Positions 30,001 through 37,425 are shown, counted from the stretch's first letter. The stretch is 64,000 nucleotides of DNA from Apostichopus japonicus (GCF_037975245.1 NC_092576.1:45964611-46028610), one strand, 5' to 3'. The notes: generated by a model not told the origin, from the letters alone. Translations and numbers: made by a program.

Positions 30001-30721
30001 CAATTTGTGCAGTACCACACCAAGCATGGTCTTTAATGTACATCTGCCTGATGTCCTCACATGTGTCCAATTAATGTTTTTGATAAAGAAATGAGGGACA
30101 ATGTTTTTATCTGAATATTTCATTCTCTTGATCTGAGAATGGGCAAAATTTGTTGTCAAAAGAAGTTCATTGTCATGAGAGATTATCGGTACCAAGTTAG
30201 AATCTGTACCATTCGATTATACCCCTAACCCTACCTCCTAACCATAATTCCTAACCCCTAACCCTATTCCCTTTTTTGCCCCTTGTTATCTTGGTGGTAA
30301 ATATGCAGACCTAGGCAATATATCTTTCCGATTCACAGCGGCCTTGACCGGAGAAATACAACAAACAATGGATAGCCTAGACTCATTGAAAACGTATACC
30401 TGGGGACCTTGTGCAGTTGGCACTAGGCGCACTCATTGTACTCAAGGCCTCGCATCTTGTATTCAGTAAGCTAGCGTACATAATTAACATTGTCTTCGGG
30501 AACTTACCTTTCGATATCGGCTTATCTTCAGGAAAACTAGAAAACGAAACCGTTTTCTTCCGAGAGTTTTTCCTGGAATTATCCTTCATGATGCTTGGTT
30601 TCCTAGGGATACCAGATTTCCCTGAGAAGGACGATTCATCTTCAGGTTCATCGGAACATTTGTCTTGATCTTGTAGTGCTGTGTTCTGCATGATCGCAAC
30701 TTCCTGCCCCTCGGAATCCAT
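1..30721 (-). CDS. PLCL: Phospholipase C-like (PLCL/PRIP) gene, 5' part, 11 exons, runs off left edge
   Basis: Exons (minus strand): 30721-30508, 24819-24676, 22045-21836, 14008-13958, 8633-8482, 5396-5290, 3423-3360, 2149-2056, 995-878, 629-544 and 89-1. All junctions are GT-AG, the phases join without a break, and the total is 1329 nt (443 codons). Domain order: acidic/basic N-terminus with KTVSF (residues 56-60), PH domain (about 72-190), degenerate EF-hands, then the start of the PLC X box. PRIP proteins are scaffolds that bind inositol phosphates, PP1, PP2A and GABARAP, and in vertebrates are catalytically dead. The RKKTVSFSS stretch and the PH motif RLGKNTETF point to PLCL rather than PLC-delta or PLC-eta. 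The X-box residues (SSHNT, ELD, YHGHT) look like an active enzyme. The Y box and C2 domain should lie beyond position 1. Family call is confident; ortholog versus an ancestral PLC-delta/PLCL type is less sure. Confidence 0.9.
110..530. repeat. 21-bp minisatellite in PLCL intron 10
   Basis: About 20 copies of a unit like GCTTACAATACTGGTGGATC. Read on the minus (transcribed) strand, many units contain GTAAGC, a good match to a splice donor, only tens of bases from the real donor of exon 10. The ORFs across it are repeat reading frames. Confidence 0.95.
544..629 (-). CDS. PLCL: PLCL exon 10: X box
   Basis: Acceptor TTACAG at 630; donor GAAC|GTAAGC at 543. Encodes [20 protein letters not shown], then QKGCRWVE. 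The final Glu matches Ca2+ ligand Glu341 of PLC-delta1. 86 nt, phase 1 to 1. Confidence 0.93.
878..995 (-). CDS. PLCL: PLCL exon 9: start of catalytic X box
   Basis: Acceptor CATCAACAG at 996; donor AACAC|GTAAGT at 877. Encodes [15 protein letters not shown], then [16 protein letters not shown]. The His-Asn of SSHNT corresponds to catalytic His311 and Ca2+ ligand Asn312 of PLC-delta1. 118 nt, phase 2 to 2. Confidence 0.93.
1135..1960. repeat. 36-bp minisatellite in PLCL intron 8
   Basis: About 23 copies of a 36-bp unit, core GGTACCATTATGACAT then GTTCAACAATGGAGGTACA. The unit is divisible by three, so ORFs stay open on both strands; they are not genes. Confidence 0.95.
2056..2149 (-). CDS. 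PLCL: PLCL exon 8: end of EF-hands
   Basis: Acceptor TTTCACAG at 2150; donor GACG|GTTAGT at 2055. Encodes [18 protein letters not shown], then [15 protein letters not shown] is the conserved lead into the X box. 94 nt, phase 0 to 1. Confidence 0.9.
2490..3265. repeat. 38-bp minisatellite in PLCL intron 7
   Basis: About 20 copies; core TGCTTGAATGTGGACTATCA then GAGCAGCTGTCACTTTAC. A longer pattern of unit variants (TTTCTTAACTGATTG) recurs, so the array also has a higher-order structure. Confidence 0.95.
3360..3423 (-). CDS. PLCL: PLCL exon 7: EF-hand region
   Basis: Acceptor TTTATTCAG at 3424; donor GGC|GTAAGA at 3359. 64 nt encoding [20 protein letters not shown] plus Gly, matching the third EF-hand helix of the PLC family (DL-MFLE-EQG). 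Confidence 0.9.
3430..5285. other. PLCL intron 6: no tandem array; holds one dispersed repeat copy
   Basis: Short ORFs at 3811-4119, 4264-4506 and 4713-4913 show no recognisable domain. The stretch 4120-4600 is homologous to 11160-11760. I see no gene here. Confidence 0.6.
4120..4600 (+). repeat. Dispersed repeat, copy 1 (partner at 11160-11760)
   Basis: Shares blocks with 11160-11760, for example TACCCCATTGACTTA, GCGATCAAACTGCG, AATCACGCAAT and ATATGAAGTTATTAACAAGT. No terminal repeats were found and no protein is encoded. It has a short GC-rich palindrome near 4340-4370. Confidence 0.75.
5290..5396 (-). CDS. PLCL: PLCL exon 6: EF-hand region
   Basis: Acceptor GACGCAG at 5397; donor TTAG|GTGAGT at 5289. 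Encodes [19 protein letters not shown], matching the conserved motif in which STRPE/CTRPE precedes YFLL in PLC-type EF-hands. 107 nt, phase 0 to 2. Confidence 0.9.
5590..5765. repeat. GGGC/GGAC/GATA simple-repeat tract
   Basis: Starts as GGAC repeats, becomes an almost unbroken (GGGC)n run over roughly 5615-5720, then returns to GGAC and ends in GATA. G runs on the plus strand could form G-quadruplexes; the intron RNA (minus) would carry the C-rich strand. Confidence 0.95.
5898..7490. repeat. 16-bp minisatellite, about 100 copies, in PLCL intron 5
   Basis: Unit GATACTGTAAACTGCA, alternating with GATACAGTAAACTGCA. Each unit contains CTGCAG (PstI site and palindrome). The minus-strand ORFs rich in [13 protein letters not shown] are frames of the repeat. 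Confidence 0.97.
7557..8515. repeat. 51-bp minisatellite derived from the exon 5/intron 5 boundary
   Basis: About 18 copies. On the minus strand each unit reads GGGTCAGGCAGAGATTCAAG, then an intron part (GTAAGC or ATAAGC, then TGTTTGTAATATTGGTGAGT). The first 20 bases equal the end of exon 5, and the next 31 equal the start of intron 5. About four units keep GTAAGC; the rest have ATAAGC, which destroys the donor. 51 is a multiple of three, so the plus-strand ORFs stay open; they are not genes. Confidence 0.95.
8482..8633 (-). CDS. PLCL: PLCL exon 5: first EF-hand
   Basis: Acceptor TGTTTCAG at 8634; donor TTCAAG|GTAAGC at 8481. Encodes [20 protein letters not shown] and ends STRVRQRFK, which aligns with the first EF-hand of PLCL/PLC-eta. 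The Ca2+ loop lacks the normal acidic ligands, as is common in this family. The last 20 bases of the exon and its donor are also part of the 51-bp repeat that fills the start of intron 5. Confidence 0.9.
8765..10905. repeat. 61-bp minisatellite, about 34 copies, PLCL intron 4
   Basis: Unit core CCACAACATACTTAATACCC, AAATATCCTGGGCCACAAGG, then TCCCCCCTGTAATATCATGAT. A variant with ATTGGCCACAATGTAACCAC recurs at intervals, giving a higher-order pattern. ORFs here are repeat frames. Confidence 0.97.
10920..11770. repeat. Dispersed repeat, copy 2, between two arrays in intron 4
   Basis: 11160-11760 matches 4120-4600. The sequence before it (about 11020-11160) holds an internal near-duplicate with 11200-11300 (TGGATATCTTATAAC, GCGTCACAA). 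No ORF of note. Confidence 0.7.
11770..13968. repeat. 38-bp minisatellite, about 57 copies, PLCL intron 4, touching exon 4
   Basis: Unit TGTATCATTATTGTATACAA then TGTAGTTATTGCACACAC. On the minus strand every unit carries ACAGTGTGTG, the same sequence that forms the exon 4 donor at 13957. Confidence 0.97.
13958..14008 (-). CDS. PLCL: PLCL exon 4: 51-nt linker exon touching the 38-bp array
   Basis: Acceptor TTTTCCTTTCAG at 14009. Encodes [16 protein letters not shown], the linker between PH domain and EF-hands. The donor is ACA|GTGTGT at 13957, weak but in the right phase; it lies in the first unit of the 38-bp minisatellite filling the intron side. Joining to exon 5 recreates a Met codon across the junction. 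Alternative donors 2-3 nt away would break phase with exon 5. Confidence 0.75.
14455..14632. repeat. 38-bp tandem repeat, about 4-5 copies
   Basis: Unit AAATATGCTAACACTTCAAT then CAAGTTAAGGTTAGCATG; copies are nearly identical. PLCL intron 3. Confidence 0.9.
14680..16975. repeat. 51-53-bp minisatellite split by a hAT insertion
   Basis: Unit GTTGCCATGTACAGGTGTTT, AATACAAGTTCACATTGTAA, ACACAGGACAT. It runs from 14680 to 15392 and again from 16729 to 16975; the middle is the hAT-type element. Confidence 0.95.
15393..16728. mobile_element. hAT-type non-autonomous DNA transposon, 1336 bp
   Basis: Flanked by an exact 8-bp target-site duplication CACAGGAC (15385-15392 and 16729-16736). Ends are imperfect inverted repeats: left TAGCGTTGTGCGG, right (reverse complement) TAGGGTTGTGCGG. 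An 8-bp duplication and TAGGGxTG-type ends are hAT traits. No transposase is visible; the only ORF (16197-16421, minus) has no known motif. Subterminal regions are rich in CCGGTA and CCCGG motifs, possible transposase binding sites. A related, damaged copy is at about 27320-29312. Confidence 0.85.
17739..18250. repeat. About 142-bp tandem repeat, 4 copies
   Basis: Copies begin near 17739, 17880, 18022 and 18172 with AGATCTCAGCATGATA. Near-identical copies, so recent. PLCL intron 3. The ORF at 18192-18440 starts inside the last copy and shows no domain. Confidence 0.9.
18545..18935. repeat. AT-rich 17-18-bp repeat (TTAATGTATTATGTATA)
   Basis: About 20 imperfect copies; a smaller related patch is at 19040-19100. 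Confidence 0.9.
19100..20560. other. Intron 3 stretch without gene or array
   Basis: AT-rich unique sequence. A pyrimidine-rich patch lies at 20300-20340 (CCCCTTCCTCTCCCCCTGCC). 19091-19200 partly repeats 18940-19010 (GCCCCTTGATCTGTTA, GATGTAAGAGATACTGAT). Confidence 0.6.
20575..21715. repeat. About 90-bp minisatellite, about 13 copies, PLCL intron 3
   Basis: Unit core GATGTGAGGGATGGGTAGAC, TTGGATGAAGGGCACCTATT, TAGTGTGGTGAGGTGACTAA, GATGGTG, CAAGGCATTGAGATGATGGG. It begins about 120 bp from the exon 3 donor. ORFs on the minus strand are repeat frames. Confidence 0.96.
21836..22045 (-). CDS. PLCL: PLCL exon 3: second half of PH domain
   Basis: Acceptor TTTACAG at 22046; donor GAA|GTAAGT at 21835. 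Contains [10 protein letters not shown], then [19 protein letters not shown], the C-terminal helix of the PH domain with its invariant Trp. 210 nt, phase kept. Confidence 0.93.
22205..23385. repeat. 56-bp minisatellite, about 21 copies, PLCL intron 2
   Basis: Unit ACATACTAACCACCAACATA, TGTAGCCTACATAGTGGAAC, CAAGATATGCTCAAGT. Ends about 160 bp from the exon 3 acceptor. The first unit is preceded by unrelated sequence at 22080-22200. Confidence 0.96.
23390..24150. other. Intron 2 stretch, no gene supported
   Basis: Holds a 92-codon ORF (23724-24002, plus) with no recognisable motif. Probably intronic. Confidence 0.5.
24160..24560. repeat. 83-bp tandem repeat, about 5 copies
   Basis: Unit contains CTATGATAGAATTACAGACA, CTCAGTGGCTTTTCTTATTC and AAGAGCTCTTCTGTTACC. 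Copies are almost identical; 83 is not a multiple of three, so all three frames are visited in turn and short staggered ORFs appear. Confidence 0.95.
24676..24819 (-). CDS. PLCL: PLCL exon 2: first half of PH domain
   Basis: Acceptor TTTCAG at 24820; donor GG|GTGAGT at 24675. Begins [15 protein letters not shown], the first strand of PLCL-type PH domains, and continues to [14 protein letters not shown]. 144 nt, phase 1 to phase 1, joining exons 1 and 3 in frame. Confidence 0.92.
25275..27135. repeat. 55-bp minisatellite with an 840-bp higher-order repeat, PLCL intron 1
   Basis: Unit GGAGATTAGAAGCATACCCG, GTTATACATGTTTATGATTG, GGATGTCTATTCAAA. ORFs at 25737-26027 and 26577-26867 translate identically, as do 25963-26220 and 26803-27060. 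Offset is 840 in both cases, so a block of about 15 units was duplicated recently as a whole. Confidence 0.95.
27456..29070 (+). mobile_element. RTE-like non-LTR retrotransposon, 5'-truncated
   Basis: Inserted in the second hAT copy with a 6-bp target duplication AAGAAC (27450-27455 and 29071-29076). Only the reverse transcriptase and C-terminal part remain; it ends in a GA-rich tail (AGAGAGAGAG). The protein resembles the widespread invertebrate endonuclease-RT (RTE-like) family. Confidence 0.8.
27460..29015 (+). pseudogene. Reverse transcriptase pseudogene (RTE-like)
   Basis: Reads on from [14 protein letters not shown] through [34 protein letters not shown] and [15 protein letters not shown]. 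Motif A is [13 protein letters not shown] and motif C is RFADDQAM, so the catalytic Asp pair is kept. Breaks: a TGA at 28008-28010, a TAA at about 28241-28244 just before [10 protein letters not shown], and a missing block of about 20 residues after motif C (between ELEQV and RARVAMAKE, where a FRYLG-type motif is normal). The end is the usual W-W-RR region and KRPRGR. All parts stay in one frame apart from the stops. Not functional. Confidence 0.85.
29312..29630. repeat. 73-90-bp tandem repeat, 4 copies
   Basis: Unit AGCAATGATTTCAATATGAG, ATTGATGTACAGCTAACAAG, then CCTGTGGTTGGGTGTGCCCA. It directly follows the damaged hAT right end. Confidence 0.93.
29830..29965. repeat. 27-bp tandem repeat (AGGCTAGCCACACTAACTAG)
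   Basis: About 5 copies; contains the palindrome GGCTAGCC. The ORFs on both strands here are repeat-driven. Confidence 0.9.
30508..30721 (-). CDS. PLCL: PLCL exon 1: start codon and PP1-binding region
   Basis: Starts at ATG 30721-30719 (context GCAAAATGG), giving [10 protein letters not shown]. An upstream in-frame ATG at 30790 would add 23 residues, but the shorter start looks better. The exon holds an acidic stretch, then basic residues, and ends [23 protein letters not shown] fits the RVxF docking motif for PP1, and RKKT fits a PKA site; both are known in vertebrate PRIP. Donor is G|GTAAGT (phase 1). Confidence 0.88.
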
Positions 30722-30904
30722 TTTGCACGACAATACTGTTTGTACAGTGCAGAATAGTGTTCGCTTCAATATGTGTGTTACAACGACCACAGTATTGTGG
30801 CATTACACTAGTGCGTACCGGGGAAGGCCTAACACATAGGTTAACACAAAACAAAAACATTCTGCAATGCCGCCACCATTTTTACAGCAGACTGACACTG
30901 GACA

Positions 30905-31375
30905 GTCACCTCTCCAGGAGGAAGGGGAAAGAGGTAGGGCATAGGGGAGAGAAAGTGTCCATATGAGAGGTAGGGCATAGGGGAGAGAAAGTGTCCATAT
31001 GAGAGGTAGGGCATAGGAGAGAGAGAAAGTGTCCATATGAGAGGTAGGGCATAGGGAGAGAAAGTGTCCCTATGAGAGGTAGGGCATAGGAGAGAGGAAG
31101 TGTCCCTATGAGAGGTAGGGCATAGGAGAGAGAAAGTGTCCATATGAGAGGTAGGGCATAGGAGAGAGAAAGTGTCCATATGAGAGGTAGGGCATAGGAG
31201 AGAGAGAGAGTTTCCATATGAGAGGTAGGGCATAGGGGAGAGAAAGTGTCCATATGAGAGGTAGGGCATAGGGGAGAGAAAGTGTCCATATGAGAGGTAG
31301 GGCATAGGGGAGAGAAAGTGTCCATATGAGAGGTAGGGCATAGGGGAGAGAAAGTGTCCCTATGAGAGAAAGAGT
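30905..31375. repeat. 34-bp minisatellite upstream of the PLCL start
   Basis: About 14 copies of GAGGTAGGGCATAGGGGAGA plus GAAAGTGTCCATAT. Lies 190-650 bp upstream of the PLCL start codon, so in the 5' UTR or promoter region. Strong purine strand bias (plus strand G+A rich). ORFs are repeat frames. Confidence 0.95.
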
Positions 31376-31379
31376 GGAG

Positions 31380-32590
31380 AGAGGGGAATTCCCCAGAAAG
31401 TTAAAGTATCGAAATACTAGAGCAACGGTTTTCTTGAAATGTCATGAAATAGATTGCGTTTTTCGTGAAATAGCTTTCAGGGTGACGATCCATTCGGTAT
31501 AAGTAACACGATCGGTCGGTGTTTATGTGAAACAGTTGCGGCGTCTGCTCACATGTACGCGATTTCGAAAATAGTTATTGCCGAAAATATTGATACCTTA
31601 TAGTAAGAATTGTCGTGGAATAAAGTAACCATGTCTTTTAAACATGTCTTTGAAAGTTTGATACAACAAGTTTAATGGCTTTAAGAACTCGGTCAGGACC
31701 ACCTGCAACTCGCGTATATTAAAGAAGAATACATGTTCAAAGGGTTTCGGGTTCATTCTATCTTAGGTACCATTCCAACCGGTCACACAGTCACATACGT
31801 CAGCAGAAACTCTAGGTGTCTTGGGTGGGGCACGACAAATTTCGTCTTTCGATAACCGGTTAAAAGGGAGTGAAGATTTGCTTACAAAGGAATGTCTAAT
31901 GTCCGGTAATCTGACCTAGTTTCGAATGAGGTGTAACAGAAGTGTTAGACACCACCATCGATCCCAGAAAAATACACACACAGCTTGCTACCGTCATTAA
32001 TTAGACACTAGTGTACAGTCAATACATGCAGCTAAGGTCATTACCCACAACACAGTGTACATAGCAGCGATGGACATCTCAGGTCTAGATAACAGATAAC
32101 AAGGTATTACGTTTCATTGCTGTGTGCATTTTGTAGCGAAAAGAAAACAACTTCACTTGCAAGCAACAGAAAGTTAACCCTGTAGAGGGCGGCACGCGAG
32201 TCTTATAACCGGTTCACAAAAAAGGAAAGTAAATTAACTGTTTCACCGTTAACTGTCAAATTTGTTATTTGTAGACCCAACATTTAACAAGAGAGTACAG
32301 TTTAATTTTAGTTCAGCTTAAGTTTGTTACTACCTTGATTTCCTGCATAACCGATGAACACAATGTTAATGTACTAGTTATGATCATAACACAGTTATTC
32401 TGGTTCTTACAATAAAAACGGTAGATCAGTTTGCATGGGGTCTCGAAAACCTCACCTTTGATCTCAAACCTTAGATGTTGGTTATTGAATATTGAACTTG
32501 TTATTAAAACAAAATCATGTTAAATGTGTGACATTTAACCTTGATATGGTTTGTAATGTTGACTTTTTTGACTGGAATTTGGTGCCGCCA
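31380..32590. other. Upstream region of PLCL, no gene seen
   Basis: Unique sequence with several CCGGTT and ACCGGT motifs. Likely contains the PLCL promoter, but no TATA box or start site can be fixed from sequence. Confidence 0.4.
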
Positions 32591-32594
32591 CTGC

Positions 32595-34018
32595 CCTGGA
32601 GTGGGCGGAAAGTGGGACAGGAGTACGGATGGTACAGAGAAAGGGCTATCATAAACTATCGCATTACATATAATTGGCAGTGGGCGGAAAGTGGGACAGG
32701 AGTACGGAGGGTACAGAGAAAGGGCTATCATAAACTATCGCATTACATATAATTGGCAGTGGGCGGAAAGTGGGACAGGAGTACGGAGGGTACAGAGAAA
32801 GGGCTATCATAAACTATCGCATTACATATAATTGGGAGTGGGCGGAAAGTGGGACAGGAGTACGGAGGGTACAGAGAAAGGGCTATCATAAACTATCGCA
32901 TTACATATAATTGGCAGTGGGCGGAAAGTGGGACAGGAGTACGGAGGGTACAGAGAAAGGGCTATCATAAACTATCGCATTACATATAATTGGCAGTGGG
33001 CGGAAAGTGGGACAGGAGTACGGAGGGTACAGAGAAAGGGCTATCATAAACTATCGCATTACATATAATTGGCAGTGGGCGGAAAGTGGGACAGGAGTAC
33101 GGAGGGTACAGAGAAAGGGCTATCATAAACTATCGCATTACATATAATTGGGAGTGGGCGGAAAGTGGGACAGGGGTACGGAGGGTACAGAGAAAGGGCT
33201 ATCATAAACTATCGCATTACATATAATTGGCAGTGGGCGGAAAGTGGGACAGGAGTACGGAGGGTACAGAGAAAGGGCTATCATAAACTATCGCATTACA
33301 TATAATTGGGAGTGGGCGGAAAGTGGGACAGGAGTACGGAGGGTACAGAGAAAGGGCTATCATAAACTATCGCATTACATATAATTGGCAGTGGGCGGAA
33401 AGTGGGACAGGAGTACGGAGGGTACAGAGAAAGGGCTATCATAAACTATCGCATTACATATAATTGGCAGTGGGCGGAAAGTGGGACAGGAGTACGGAGG
33501 GTACAGAGAAAGGGCTATCATAAACTATCGCATTACATATAATTGGCAGTGGGCGGAAAGTGGGACAGGAGTACGGAGGGTACAGAGAAAGGGCTATCAT
33601 AAACTATCGCATTACATATAATTGGGAGTGGGCGGAAAGTGGGACAGGAGTACGGAGGGTACAGAGAAAGGGCTATCATAAACTATCGCATTACATATAA
33701 TTGGCAGTGGGCGGAAAGTGGGACAGGAGTACGGAGTGTACAGAGAAAGGGCTATCATAAACTATCGCATTACATATAATTGGCAGTGGGCGGAAAGTGG
33801 GACAGGAGTACGGAGTGTACAGAGAAAGGGCTATCATAAACTATCCATTACATATAATTGGCAGTGGGCGGAAAGTGGGACAGGAGTATGCCTGCTACAG
33901 CGAAAGGGCTATCATAAACTATCGCATTACATATAATTGGGAGTGGGCGGAAAGAGTGACAGGAGTATGCCGTGTACAGAGTAAGGGCTATCATAAACTA
34001 TCGCATTACATATAATTG
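32595..34018. repeat. 79-bp minisatellite, 18 copies
   Basis: Unit AGTGGGCGGAAAGTGGGACA, GGAGTACGGAGGGTACAGAG, AAAGGGCTATCATAAACTAT, CGCATTACATATAATTGGC. Internal copies are nearly identical and divergence is seen only at the right end (33830-34018), typical of homogenised arrays. No gene. Confidence 0.97.
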
Positions 34019-34019
34019 A

Positions 34020-34640
34020 TATTGAAATATGCATACAAGCTTGAATCAAATCCACAGTCTTCATCAAACTTCTATGATATGTTGCTAAATATGTACAAAT
34101 CTAACTAGGGTCACATATTTAAATTGTAGTTATTTCTGTGTCGTTAACCGAAAGAAAATATTGGGATCTATTTTGTGTTTTTTTTAATCTATTCCTTTAG
34201 TTTCGAAGCATCAAACGAAGATATTTAAATGAAGAATTCTTTATCGTATAAGGGTCAAGAAGGTCATCTATTCCGGTGCGTCAAATATATTCCTAACCAA
34301 AGTTTATGGACCGCTACGTGTTTGTGCGGGGCGACGTGGGTGAATATGAATATGAATATGAAATAAGATTCTGCAGTAGATTTGCCTTACTGGCATGCTC
34401 CTACACCAAAATGTGACCAAATATCTTGGCGATTTACTTTTATTTGAAACTACTTGAGTATGTTATCCACGTAATTCCACTGTAGGCGTTTGTCACCTGT
34501 ATCGAACAATACTAGATCTGTTTTCGGTGACATCTAGTGATCAAACATGATGCTAACCAACTCGAAAATCATTTGTGATTCCTAAAGCCGGATCTCGAAA
34601 GAGAGCATAAGCTAACATGGCAGCACAGCGTAAGTAGCTT
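34020..34640. other. Unique stretch, no gene seen
   Basis: No ORF of note. Contains a short GAATATGAATATGAATATGA run at about 34343. Confidence 0.5.
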
Positions 34641-35215
34641 CGACACGTTGTCGTTCAGTCAATCGGTAATAGCTATCGGTGTACCTTCGATACAAGAAAC
34701 AGATCTGTAGATTCGAGACATCATGTACTACTTCATGTGCTTACGGCGATTAGATAGCTTCGACACGAGTAATATATGACGTATACAATGTAATTGCCTA
34801 TAGACGATCGGTAATAGCTATTTATTGACCGTGAAAACAAATTATACCTTTAAGTAGTTACAATGCAACAGATTCAAATTCTGCATGTTCAACAATAGTG
34901 CAAATCGAAATAAAAGGATAAAATGTAAGGAAAACATGTTGACTGGGAGTCGAACCCGGGATCTCGCTCATACAGAACGAGAGCCATACCTATTAACCAA
35001 CAGGCCGCTTGTACTTAAGTTAACATGGTAGCATAGCCTAAGTAGCTTCGACACGTTCTCGTCGTCCAGTCAATCGGTAATAGCTATCGGTTTACCTTCG
35101 ACACGAGAAACAGATGACGTAATCGCTGCAATTGCCTATAGCCGATCGATAATAGCTATTTATTTCCTAACCGTGGAAATGCTTACCCAGGTGTTTCTCT
35201 TTGCAATTCATGTAA
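34640..35215. repeat. Repeat family with tRNA-like box and TAGCTTCGACACG motifs, copy 1
   Basis: Contains TAGCTTCGACACG, ATCGGTAATAGCTAT and GCATGTTCAACAAT blocks that recur at 35400-35560 and 37610-37980. The tRNA-like segment is listed separately. Confidence 0.75.
34941..35008 (-). ncRNA. tRNA-like (pol III promoter) segment, copy 1
   Basis: On the minus strand, TGGTTAATAGG fits box A and GGTTCGACTCC is an exact box B. The anticodon arm pairs poorly and the acceptor ends do not pair, so this is a tRNA-derived SINE head rather than a working tRNA gene. Confidence 0.55.
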
Positions 35216-35220
35216 TTATT

Positions 35221-35558
35221 TACAAATCATTCCCGAAATCAGCGTCTATGTCGTTCCTTATAGACGCGATCTTCACTAAGTACTGCTCACTCCTAAGCCT
35301 ATTTTGTATTTTAGCAATAAAAGTGCGATGTGACAAGGGCATTTATCCCTAACAAGTTGCTTCGAGACGTCATCTATGGGTAATTCATCAGCTTACGGCA
35401 GCTAGATAGCTTCGACACGACTAATATATGACTTAAACACTGCAATTGCCTTTAGACGATCGGTAATTGCCATTTATTGACCGTGAAAACATGAAAACAA
35501 ATTATACATTTTTAGTAGTTAGAATGCAACAGATTGAAATTATGCATGTTCAACAATG
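35221..35558. repeat. Direct repeat left of the LINE (partner 37426-37762)
   Basis: Begins TACAAATCATTCCCGAAATC and ends GCATGTTCAACAAT. Aligns along its whole length with 37426-37762, differing at scattered single bases. Confidence 0.9.
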
Positions 35559-35581
35559 CAAAATGACACAAACATTGCCTA

Positions 35582-37291
35582 TTGTATTTCTTCAATTCTG
35601 TTAACCCTGTATACAACGAATGCTTTCCCAAGTACCGTGTAAATGCCAAAAAGAGACGAAGCAAAAGGAACCCTTGTATTACTAAAGGTATTCTTGTTTC
35701 TATTAAAAGAAAAGATAAGCTATTTAAAAGACATATAAAGAACCCGTCTGATGTAAAGAAAACTATATATTCTCAATATCGCAATAAGCTCAATCATGTA
35801 ATCGAATTTTCTAGAAAATTATATTTCAACAACAAATTTTATAATGCGAGGAGTAACCCAAAAGGCACATGGGATACCATTAACCAAATACTCCATAAGG
35901 GTCGTAAACAATCATCGTATCCCTCTTCTTTCAAGGATGGTGACTAACAGATTAACACCGACCATGATATTGCTAATAAATTTAATGACTTTTTCGTCAA
36001 TCTGGGGCCATCACTGGCAAGTAAAATCTACCACAAACGTAAAACACATGAATCCGTGAACATTGATGTTAACACTAATTCCATGTTTGTTCATCCAGTT
36101 ATTGAGGAGGAGTTGTTCAAAACAGCAACCTCCTGCATAAAACCCAATAAAGCAGCTGGATCCGATGATTTTAAGACTGGTATTGTAAGACAAGTTATTC
36201 GATTTATTACCAAACCATCAACCCATATTTGCAATTTGTCGTTCAATTCCGGTATTTTTCCTGATATGCTAAAAATTGCCAAGGTCATCCCTGTCTTTAA
36301 GAAAGGGGATTCAGAAAACTTTGAAAATTATCGACCTATATCACTATTATCATGTTTTTTTCCAAAATAGTTGAAACGCTTATGTATAATCGTATTTTTA
36401 ACTTTATTTCAAAATATAACATTTTATGCCACGAACAGTAGGGATTCCGTCCTGAACACTCCACTGAGCTAGCAATAGCTGATGCCATTGACAATTTAAA
36501 CAGTAATCTTAACAAGAATAGTACCTGTGTCGGGGTTTTCCTGGACCTCTCAAAGGCCTTTGACACAATAGACCACACAATTCTGCTTAATAAATTACAC
36601 TGTTACGGCATAAGAGGAACCCCTCTTAACTGGATCGACAGTTACTTAGCAAACGGCTACCAATATACATCCTACAAAAATGCTCATTCCCAACCGGAGA
36701 GAATTCAATGCGGTGTGCCACAAGGCTCTATACTTGGTCCATTGTTTTTTATCCTATATGTCAATGACATTACCAATGTTTCTGATAAAGTTAAAGTTGT
36801 TTTGTTTGCTGACAACACAAATATTTTCTTCGTATCACAATCGAGAACTTTATTTCTTATTGAAGTATCAACTGAATTAGACAAGTATAGCGACTGGTTC
36901 GCTGGCAACAAATTATCATTGAATATTGATAAAACAAAAGATATAGTTTTTAATATTTCTAAAAAAAAATACATGGAATGCTGATATTAATATGGGTGGT
37001 AAATGGAATAAGGCATGGAATGGACTGTTACCAAATGCTTTTAATGACTACTTAATATGTAACAGTGATATTCATCATTACAATACCAGATTTTCAGGCA
37101 ATGCACATTATAACAGGTATAATTCTACAATGGGGATGTTATCACTAAGGGCACGTACACTCAGAACATGGAATTCTCTATCAGACGATATTACAAATAA
37201 ACCCTCTGCAAAATCATTCAGAAGAATGATTTATTCCAAAAATGATTGCAACTTATTAATTGAACATGCTCATATTTTCTTATACATTTAG
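35582..37291 (+). pseudogene. Reverse transcriptase pseudogene (Jockey/CR1-like)
   Basis: Motifs in order: KPNKAAGSDDFKTGIVRQ, VIPVFKKGDSENFENYRPIS, GFRPEHSTELAIADAI, FLDLSKAFDTIDHTILLNKL (motif A), GVPQGSILGPLFFILYVNDI (motif B) and LFADNTNIFF (motif C). Breaks: TAA at 35945-35947, a frameshift in the T run near 36354, TAG at about 36439, and motif C has FADN instead of FADD, removing a catalytic Asp. After KKKYMEC (36984) the frame stops and resumes only in the far C-terminal region (36992-37291, HHYNTRF and WNSLSDDI), so a block of roughly 200 residues is deleted. Dead copy. Confidence 0.88.
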
Positions 37292-37414
37292 TTTACTTTT
37301 TCCTTTTTTAAACAGGGAGTCATCTACTTTGTTAAGCCATCTGAAGGTTATTTAGAGGACTTCCTGTCACATTGTATATATTCACGTGATAAAACAAATA
37401 AATCAATCAATCAA
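35582..37414 (+). mobile_element. Jockey/CR1-like non-LTR retrotransposon, 5'-truncated and internally deleted
   Basis: Starts within the linker after the endonuclease (CITKGILVSIKRKDKLFKRH), goes through the RT domain, and ends with an AAATAAATCAATCAATCAAT tail typical of this LINE group. It sits between 340-bp direct repeats. Confidence 0.85.
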
Positions 37415-37425
37415 TTATACATATT

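Noticed and set aside
30841-31341. 166-codon minus ORF upstream of PLCL
   Set aside because: 34-bp array frame (MPYLSYGHFLSP); overlaps the PLCL 5' region.
34941-35008. Functional tRNA gene
   Set aside because: Box A and B are present, but the anticodon and acceptor stems do not form; called tRNA-like instead.
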